A stretch of DNA of 64,000 nucleotides from Trichobilharzia regenti (Eukaryota; Platyhelminthes; Trematoda; Strigeidida; Schistosomatidae): positions 89,166,319 to 89,230,318 of the forward strand of contig OX235264.1 of assembly GCA_944472135.2 (NCBI GenBank), read 5' to 3'. Below the pieces are notes generated by a model, which did no database searches, was not told where the DNA came from, and was given only the letters and a program-made list of their open reading frames with translations. The translations under genes were made by a program, and so were the position numbers. Each line of letters starts with the position of its first letter. Position 1 is the first letter of the stretch. Below, one piece after another: positions 56,932-64,000 of this stretch.

Positions 56932-57475
56932 TGAAACACCGGTTCGAACCTCGGTGGGCGCGTACTGCTGAAGAGTCCCAAACCAGGACGAAACAGCTGT
57001 CCAGTACTCCCAGGTTTTCCAATGGTCCTCTAACTAATGTCAGCTCATGATGAATTCCTGTAACTAATCAACCAAATCCCTACAAACCAACACTTGAATA
57101 TCAATGAGATGCTCACTGGCAACTGGCCCTATTCAAGTAGGTAGTTACCTGGGGTTCCAGTGGGAAGTCGTAACCAGTAGGGTGCAGCGGGTCGGGTGTG
57201 AGGACAAATACTCGCCGAAGACATTAGCTAGCGGTTGCGCTATATCGTGAATTGGCAGAAGTTGGAATTCATGGGCCATTGGATCGAGTCCCAGTGGCTT
57301 AATGGTATACGAGCTCGCCTTGTAACCAGGAGGTCCTCGGTTCGGACCGTGGCGGTGGGTGCGTACTGTCGATGATTCCCAAACTAAGACGAAACAGCTG
57401 TCCAGTACTCCCAGGTTTTCCAATGGTTCTCTAACTAATGTCACCTCATGATGAAATCCTGTAACGAAACAATAT
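56932..57475 (+). repeat. hammerhead SINE tandem dimer (about 401-base period)
   Basis: A partial first unit starts at the box B-like 'ggttcgaacctcgg' (56941) and contains an intact hammerhead. A complete second unit follows with 5' body, 'attcatgggccattgg', box A 'gtggcttaatggt' (57294), box B 'ggttcggacc' (57339), a second ribozyme region (57362-57408) and the tail to 57475. The 'ctcatgatga' phrase and the ribozyme cores repeat 401 bases apart. In the second ribozyme the first core segment reads TCGATGA instead of CTGANGA and stem II is weakened (TTCC/AGAC). This head-to-tail arrangement would let an active pair release a unit-length RNA. Confidence 0.85.
56961..57008 (+). ncRNA. type I hammerhead ribozyme, intact core
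   Basis: Stem I pairs GTACTG (56962-56967) with CAGTAC (57002-57007). Core segment one is CTGAAGA (56968-56974), which fits CTGANGA. Stem II is GTCC/GGAC (56975-56978 with 56986-56989) closing a 7-base loop. Core segment two is GAAA (56990-56993). Stem III is the palindrome CAGCTG (56994-56999), and the cleavage site TC ends at 57001. A six-base palindromic stem III is too short to be stable in one molecule but pairs fully between two, a known feature of minimal hammerheads in animal retroelements. Predicted cleavage lies after 57001. All required core bases are present. Confidence 0.85.
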
Positions 57476-57879
57476 TATTTACGAGGCTTCAGATTGCAGG
57501 CTAATCGGAGAGGCAACAAAGAAGTACTAGTACACGCATTCAGTGGCATGCGAAACAGTCTGGTACACATTTTATCTTTCTGACTGCGTTTCCTTTTGGA
57601 TATTTATCCGCCAACAACCCTAATAAGGACTTTACACATTGCCAATGTAACAGGAATCCCTTAAACTCTCATTTAACTTTAATAATAAAAATCACAATTC
57701 CATGAAGACTGGTTAGGAGTGGTATTTAGACGTAGAAACAGTGATTTACAAGCATTAATTAAAAGTATGGACAGCTACACCTCTAGAGAATATGTGAGGA
57801 TTTTTCTGCATAGAATCATGCTTCTCAGGACATGTTAAATTTTATAAAGTGTCTTTAGTTTTGGTATTTGTATACATTA
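57476..57879. other. no recognised feature
   Basis: No repeat or coding sequence recognised. Confidence 0.5.
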
Positions 57880-58115
57880 GCCAATTATGAGGCAACTGAT
57901 GTCTCTGGGTTGAAGTCGGTTGGTAAATGTCGACTAGCAGTGGAATCGAGGATACGCATTTCGTGGTATTCGAGACTCATCATCTGGATGTCCCTGCATT
58001 CCCTAGTGAGTGATAGTGTTTCTACTGAAACTGGAACCCAGCACCCATGGTTTCAAACCCCCAAAGAGTTATCTTCTATACCACTTGGGCTACGAGGGGC
58101 ACCTATTTCGCAATA
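57880..58115 (-). mobile_element. probable tRNA-headed SINE of a third kind
   Basis: The minus strand starts 'gtgcccctcgtagcccaag' with box A-like 'tagcccaagtggtatag' (about 58090-58075) and a box B-like 'gtgctgggttccagtttc' (58050-58030). The body does not match the other SINE families. A single copy, so the call rests on the tRNA-like head alone. Confidence 0.42.
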
Positions 58116-59226
58116 GGTCTGATCAATCGGTTCAGTCAATCGAGGGGAAATTTAAACTGAATCAAATAAGTCCTCTGGCTGCCTAGAAACGTTTTGCAGT
58201 ATTTTATTGTGAAAGCTTCTGCTTAGCATTGAAAAGAGTCGAAAACTAATTTAATAAAAAAAATGAAAATGATCGGAAACGTTTTTATTAATACAGTTGT
58301 TCAAGAAAAGTTTCATCACAGTGAATTATCGTACTCTTTTTCAGTTGAAACAAACACATTTCTACATGATGATCGCAATACAGTCACGTCGTGGTCATGC
58401 ATCACAGGTATAATAGGTGTGTTTAAGAAATAAGATGTGATTCTGAATGACAAAGGCGAGAATACAAAACTTGTACAGAGAGAGGAAAAAGTTAACAATA
58501 TTAGTCGAAGTTTATTTCGTGCCAAAAGAATTGAATATATTGAACGTTGAACATCTCTATTAATATTATTATTATTATCATCATCATTATTATTATTATT
58601 ACGATGATTACTATTACCGTGGTGTTGAAAACACAAATGATAGTTGAAAATTTGCCTGGTGTTTCTTGAATATATATATTTAAATATTAGTCAATCTGTG
58701 TTGCAGTACATAATGAATAGTAGGTATGCAAATAATTGTATATAAATTTTCTAATCTCAGAATACAGTTTTAATTTATTTGTCTATTATGCACCACAAAA
58801 TGATAATAAACCAAATAATAGAAAATTTCAAAAAGGGATTTTGACAACAATAGTCATATATTAAACAGTACTCACTCAATATCTTGAGAATATTGCAGAT
58901 TATAATATGAAATGGGTAACTTCACTATTATTATTATTATTAATGCTATGACAAGTGAAAGTATTAGTAGTCTTAATGAATATTTCTTTTTCTTTAATGA
59001 TTACGTGTTATAAGTACAACCTGGGCAGCAAGATATGTTACACAGCAGTATGTAATTGAAATCAAGAAGTAAGGAGAGTAAGACTGTCACTCTGCTTCAG
59101 TCATTACTTGTCTGAAACACACTGAAAAGTTAAGATATGAAGAAAACTTGTTAACATATATATATATGCACATATGGACTGAAAAATAGAGTATTAAAAA
59201 AAGATTGATAATATATCACAGGTATG
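58116..59226. other. AT-rich DNA with ATT simple repeats
   Basis: ATT/ATC runs at 58558-58602 and ATT at 58926-58940; a TA run at 59156-59167. No gene is seen. The part nearest 59227 would be downstream of the terminal exon. Confidence 0.5.
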
Positions 59227-59232
59227 TTTATT
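59227..59232 (-). terminator. polyadenylation signal AATAAA
   Basis: TTTATT on the plus strand gives AATAAA on the minus strand about 210 bases after the stop codon of the exon at 59443. In AT-rich DNA this hexamer is common, so the support is positional. Confidence 0.4.
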
Positions 59233-59442
59233 TTTTCGGCTGGCTTTACTCACTCGTTATTGTAGTGAATTGATGTCAATAGAATAAATTAATAAATCTT
59301 AAAATAAAAAGGGGTATATATTTTATATAAACACTTATACGTTTCTGGGGAATACATTTCTGATTCAAAAAAGTAAAGTGAAGTATGCAAAAAAGGGAAG
59401 ATTTTTTTAACTACTTGTATTTTCTGTAATACTTTATGAGAA

Positions 59443-59798
59443 TTACTCATAAATCAGTTTAAACTCAGGCGGAGGTCCTGGATAATTTGTTCTGGATGTT
59501 GATGTAGACTGATGTATGTGTTTCTGAAAGGTATTAGGTTTGTTGATTTCAGGTGATTCATGAAAAGCTGTACTTGAGCTTCTTGTGTCTGGTGATTTCT
59601 CCTCATCATGATTTGTGTAATAAACATTTGAATTTGTTAGAGCTTGTAGTAATGGTGTATTGTACACTTTGTTTGAAGTATACGTATTATTACTACTTTC
59701 AATGTATCCATTAGCACCAGAACCCGGTGAATATGATGATGAGTAGTTTTGAAGCACTTCACCAACTAACATATCCATTCTCCCAGCTGTTTTAGTGA
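59443..59798 (-). CDS. probable 3' terminal exon of a host gene, unknown product
   Basis: A 111-codon open stretch (ATG at 59778, with the frame open further upstream) has even, non-repetitive composition rich in S, T, N, P and Y and no stop until 59443. The minus-strand sequence before it, 'ttatcttttcctaaaag', is a good splice acceptor. An alternative acceptor is 'actaaaacag' at 59787. The product end carries 'PGPPPEFKLIYE', a proline-rich tail with tyrosine as in cytoplasmic tails or docking regions. There is no transmembrane or catalytic motif, so the domain cannot be named. I infer the final exon of a multi-exon gene whose other exons lie beyond long introns, perhaps outside the window. 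The stop and downstream AATAAA support a last exon. It is the only coding piece here with no mobile-element resemblance. Confidence 0.55.
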
Positions 59799-61104
59799 CT
59801 TTTAGGAAAAGATAAATATATAATAGAGAAATGTTAGATATGCAAAACAGTTTTTACCTATAACATCTTAAAATGTCTTAAGATATATGAGATGTGTAAT
59901 TAAAATGAATACATGTCTTGTAGTAACTAACTGATCCTATTAAAACTGATTACACATCCATTCGACTCGGTGATTTCATGCCCTGAAATCATTCGTTTTT
60001 GCACATCAACTCTTTACCAGTATCATTTGTTCTACAAAACTGAAACACACTCCATATACACTCATAATTTCGCCCTAATTTTCCAGACGACTACAAACAC
60101 TCAATGAAATTGTATCTTTCGGCTTGTAAAAAACAACGAGCTGTTGTTTAGGCACATTACTCAGACCTGAAACTTAGTCAAAAGTCCATCAGTTGTTCAT
60201 TTAGAACTTATCTCTGAATAAGAAAAACTGCTTGAAACCGAATATGTTATCTTGAAAAACATAACGTATCTTCTCTCCACTTATCACCTCATAATAAACT
60301 GCCGTTTTTTAGTTAAAATCACATCTATTTAAAACTTGATGACCAGTAAGTATATAGTAAGTGGACATGGAGTTCCTTCGGATTCGTTATTAACTAAACA
60401 TTAAAATGGAAAATGGTATGATACTGTACTTTCTCGAAGATTCACTCTGAATTCATGTTTTGCGTACACTTTTGTTTGAAAAATAATTGAAATTAAAATT
60501 ACAGAGGAAAAAGTTATATCACTGTAAATACGGAATCGAAAACTAAGCCCCAAAGGTCAGCGTACCAGTTTCCACCTTCTATTGTAAAAAAAAATGGTCT
60601 AAATTTTGTAGTGATGTCTCACGCGTAATTTGTAAATGTACACATAAGCAAAGTAAAATAAAATCTGGGGTAAAAAGAGAGTTTTTATTTCTGGGAATAT
60701 TGATGAAAATAATAAGCTTAGGAGGCAGGTGGATAAGTGAATTGGTTAATAAACGAAAACGAAATATTTTTTAGGCGTGTTTTCTAATGATCCAGAAAGT
60801 ACTTGGTGGATTTTACGTGAAGAAATTAAAATAAACAAATTTCACCTTATTGCCGTTTCATATCCTGCTTAATTCACCGACATTAAATTGGATTATTTTA
60901 ATTGATTCATTTTTTCCGAAGAGGTCCTTGCATTTGCTGGTTTCCAGCTCAGTCAAACGCAGTAACTACAAAAACACCCGCTCATGATTTTATATCTATT
61001 CGTTGGCACTTAAAAGGTGTTCAGCATACAGTGAATGAAATGTTAAGGTTATTTGGTAATTCCAGTTGACTGATTATGTTTTTCCCGAAATGTTCGATTT
61101 CTTT
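59799..61104. other. presumed intron or intergenic DNA
   Basis: If 59443-59798 is a terminal exon, this would be the 3' part of its preceding intron. No other exon was recognised. Confidence 0.4.
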
Positions 61105-61410
61105 AAGTAGACACTAGTTAGTAAACAGTATAATGTGGCTAGTCCTTTGTTTGCTTCAGACTGAGCTCTATGAGCCAAGCCTTCAATACGGCCACCTTGA
61201 TAGGTGGCTTGCAGTCACGATACACAGTGAATTGTTATCCTAAAGAACGTCAGTCGAGAGCCCTAATAGCCTAGTGATAACGTCTCTAACCGAAGCATTG
61301 AGTGACGCTCGCTTGTACCTCAGGTTTTAGGTACTCCTTGCTGACGAGTGACGACCAGCGAGAAACCTAGATCCAAGATTTCCTGCCAATTGCCTCCGAC
61401 AACCTATTGT
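61105..61410 (+). repeat. composite foldback family, old copy (copy 6)
   Basis: 'agacactagttagtaaacag', 'ttcagactgagctctatgag' and 'caatacggccaccttgatag' match the A module. The tRNA-like module follows in direct orientation with 'taatagcctagtgataac' (box A-like, 61266) and a tail 'agatttcctgccaattgcc'. It has one A module and one direct tRNA module, unlike the inverted order at 40101. Confidence 0.65.
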
Positions 61411-62459
61411 CAACAATATTCGGTTACTGTCGACATATTGACTCCTAGTACAGGCCCAGACAGGGCGATACACGCATTTTGGACTCTACTGTAACTCACC
61501 AACCACCAGATAAGAGTAATGTTAAAGCTGTTGGATTTTTATTTAGCGTAGCCTGGTTATGGCAACTTTGTTCAATACGGTTAGTACGGTTATTCAATCA
61601 AATACCTAGGACTGGAAAATATTCAGGAGTCGTTAAGAATAATCATACACTGGAAAACGGTACAACATATAACAAGTGAGAAAGGAAATCAGTGGAATTT
61701 GTTAACATTGTCAGATGTGAGTTTTGAAGCTCAATGATGGATTTAAAAGAGATTTCTCAGAATAAATGAATTAATCGATCTTCACTAATGACTAAACCAA
61801 ATTAGTATATGCTGTTGATGAAGTAAAAGACCAACATCAATGAATTTCCTAAATACCCAGCTTCGTATCTTAAGTTGCGTAAAACATGTCATATAAAGTT
61901 TCGCTGCATGAAATATGGCACATAACCGTAGACGTTTGTCAACTGTCCTTGACTTATGTATTTTCCTCAAATAAACGTCTTCAATCTACTGCCGAGTATT
62001 CTTGAAACAATAATATCTAAGAGGCAAATTTGAAAGCACATTTTTTCTGTGTTATAAACTACAACTCCTCAGAGAACTATTATACACTGATATTTTACAT
62101 TCTTCTTCAGTCATTCGCAATCTGAAGCAGGATCTTGATTATTTGCAACTTAATGTATTGATTAATGACTGATTTATTATAAAGCAACTCATTTTCTTCC
62201 GTCATTTTAACGCTTTAATTGCAGCTGATGATTAATTGTGGCGTATCGTTATCACTTAATCCCAATACTGCTTAATCTATGTTACGAGTACATGAATATG
62301 AAGATCCTGAAGTGCATGCAAAAACAAATATAGTAAACCTTAGACGACGTTTGTCGATAATACAGACAGTTAACTCTCCATTCTTTCAGTGGTAGATGAA
62401 TTTTTAATGTTTAAATTACTTCTTGTTTCAGACATTCTTCATTTCAGGTAAAAAGTAGA
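61411..62459. other. mostly unrecognised DNA
   Basis: Positions 61445-61510 ('gtacaggcccag', 'cagggcgatacacgcatttt', 'ggactctactgtaactcacc') resemble a strongly decayed Sm-alpha-like hammerhead region, parallel to 20795-20870. Otherwise nothing is recognised. Confidence 0.35.
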
Positions 62460-63480
62460 ATGCGATTCATATTAAATGAAAAAAGATGGTGTGGTAATGG
62501 GTTCACCTTTAGGCCCTTTACCTGGAGATATTTTCATGACTAGTTTGGAAAATGGCCCTTTCAAACCGACCATCGACAACTTTCCTGTGTACAAAATGTA
62601 TGTTGGTGACACTTATCATTTGTGATAACAAATGTAATATCCTTCAAGTTTTTAAGGGCTGCCATCCAGCTATCAAGTTTACAACTGAAGTAGAAACGGG
62701 AGAGACATTCTCATTTCTGGATGTCCGATTAAGAAAGAAGACTGATAGAACTTTGAACAGTATATCGAAAGCCTACATGGAACAGCCAGTTAACAAAACT
62801 TTACAGCTGTCTACCCATCAATCCCAGGTGAAACCCAAGAATATCCCTTGTGACTAGAATCCATAGAATCTGCAAGCCTGAATTAGTGGAATAAGAGATC
62901 ACTCTTTTGAGAAAGACACTACTTGAGAATGGTTATTCATTAAGCTTTTTAGATAATCATATAAAGCCGAAAATCAACAAAGAAAAACCCATCTGTGTAC
63001 CGAAGAAGATGCTGCACATTAATTTGGCATTCAAAGACGACCATCCGGACGACAACCTAAAGAGGAGTACACCTAACGCCCTAAAAATAACATCCTCTGT
63101 TGCTACCTTACGATTGGTATTCTCAAGCCGCCAATTGTCCGAAGATAAACTATTTCATATGACCACTTATATGTGTATCTACCGATTCAGCTGCTCATGT
63201 GGAGCGAGATATATGGGTCGTTAGATGCGTATTTTATCTTAAAGAGTTAAAAAACATTATCTCGCTTGGTTAAGTAAAGGTAACAGTGGATCAATAAGGA
63301 GTTTTATAACTGAACATATATTCAACACTGGTCACTCAATATGTAAGGAGGATTCATTCAGATTTATTGAAATACTACCTATTATTCTGCTTAATTGTAA
63401 ATATTGTGAAGAATAACTGCTCCCTAACAGGTATGCACTCTATCTTTGTGAAAATGATGTCTGTTTCGGTGAATAATTGA
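62460..63480 (+). mobile_element. Penelope-like element fragment: RT end, linker and GIY-YIG domain
   Basis: Plus strand: motif B 'DGVVMGSPLGPLPGDIFM' (62485-62540), then 'NFPVYKMYVGDTYHL' where motif C YVDD has become YVGD (about 62600). After a frameshift come 'GCHPAIKFTTEVETGETFSF' and 'LDVRLRKKTDRTLN' (62660-62760), a linker with 'LLENGYSLSFLDNHIKPKIN' (62915-62975), the GIY-YIG entry 'YRFSCSCGARYMGR' (63180-63222) and 'SIRSFITEHIFNTGHSIC' (63295-63345). Stops and frameshifts occur throughout. The upstream half of the RT is absent. Confidence 0.82.
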
Positions 63481-64000
63481 CATAAAATATGGGACTTTTG
63501 ATAGTCAAAAGGCTTTGCTCATTGCTGATGTCTTTAGATGCATACAACCTAGGAAATGGAATGGAAGCAGTAACGACGTTCTCAGTTTTTGCAAAACGTA
63601 ATTATGGGTGTTCAGAAATAAATATGAAATAATGCTTAAACTAAAAGTTATATTTGTTTGTGAATGAAAGATCTATTTCCTGAAAATACCGTACGACAAT
63701 AAAGTAATACACTATTTGTTATTCTTTAAAGCGCCCATGTAATAAGAGAAGTGTTTTGTTGGAGTTTCAATTCACTGATGATATAAAACACGTAAATCCT
63801 TGATATAGTACAACTAACATTTTTTTCCAATGACGAATCATTTAGGGAATTTGAAGCAAGCTAACAAAATGACTTCATAACTCAGTCAATAACTTGTATA
63901 TTTAAACAAAGGACATCTAAGGCGCTGAAAGCCGAATTTGGAAGAATGCAGAAATCCAGTAAATAAATAATTATGATATTAGAATTTCACAGAAAGTAAA
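63481..64000. other. no recognised feature
   Basis: AT-rich sequence to the window end without recognised elements. Confidence 0.5.

Noticed and set aside
58558..58602. ATT/ATC run as the 3' end of a CR1 element
   Set aside because: CR1 copies here end in such runs, but no CR1-like sequence precedes it on either strand.
1..64000. CRISPR array, operon or other prokaryotic features
   Set aside because: No regularly spaced identical repeats and no dense coding. Repeat families, splice-like signals and base composition are those of an animal nuclear genome.

Overview
The window looks like repeat-dense, gene-poor nuclear DNA from a flatworm, most likely a blood fluke (Schistosoma or a close relative). 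The case rests on family content: RTE-type and CR1-type non-LTR retrotransposons, many Penelope-like elements (PLEs) with GIY-YIG C-termini, tRNA-headed SINEs, and hammerhead-ribozyme repeats of the type known from schistosomes. The genus is an inference from these families; no single-copy marker gene was recognised. Base composition is AT-rich, and codon-like stretches are almost all decayed mobile elements.

Layout. 0-2.7 kb: an RTE 3' fragment and a CR1-like fragment. 2.7-13.0 kb: a large inverted repeat with two arms of about 3.45 kb, nearly identical, around a 3.4 kb spacer holding another CR1 copy, two PLE fragments and an RTE tail. 13.0-17.3 kb: a foldback element, the longest CR1 copy, a PLE tail and a palindromic pair of hammerhead SINEs. 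17.3-30 kb: mostly unrecognised AT-rich DNA with scattered SINEs, hammerhead repeats, a PLE endonuclease fragment, a long TA tract and opposed PLE pieces. 30-42.5 kb: RTE, CR1 and PLE fragments, a complete SINE nested in a foldback element, and long blank stretches. 42.6-45.8 kb: a nearly full-length RTE element, the best coding region in the window (apurinic-type endonuclease plus reverse transcriptase), broken by frameshifts and an in-frame loss in the catalytic motif. 46-55 kb: SINE and hammerhead copies, an unusual RTE 5'-end-only piece, and three PLEs, one spanning most of its coding length. 55-57 kb: a decayed coding-like stretch I could not identify. 56.9-57.5 kb: a tandem hammerhead dimer whose first ribozyme has an intact core. 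59.4-59.8 kb: a likely terminal exon of a host gene on the minus strand, the only non-mobile coding sequence I can support. 62.5-63.5 kb: another PLE.

How the parts relate. The tRNA-headed SINE shares its 3' tail with the RTE element and its middle with the RTE 5' leader, so it is probably mobilised by RTE machinery. The hammerhead SINE carries pol III-like A and B boxes just upstream of the ribozyme and occurs as head-to-tail and head-to-head pairs. A composite foldback family (short inverted modules plus another tRNA-like head) marks the ends of the large inverted repeat and may have seeded it. Apart from the terminal exon, I see no conventional gene, CRISPR array, rRNA or functional tRNA.
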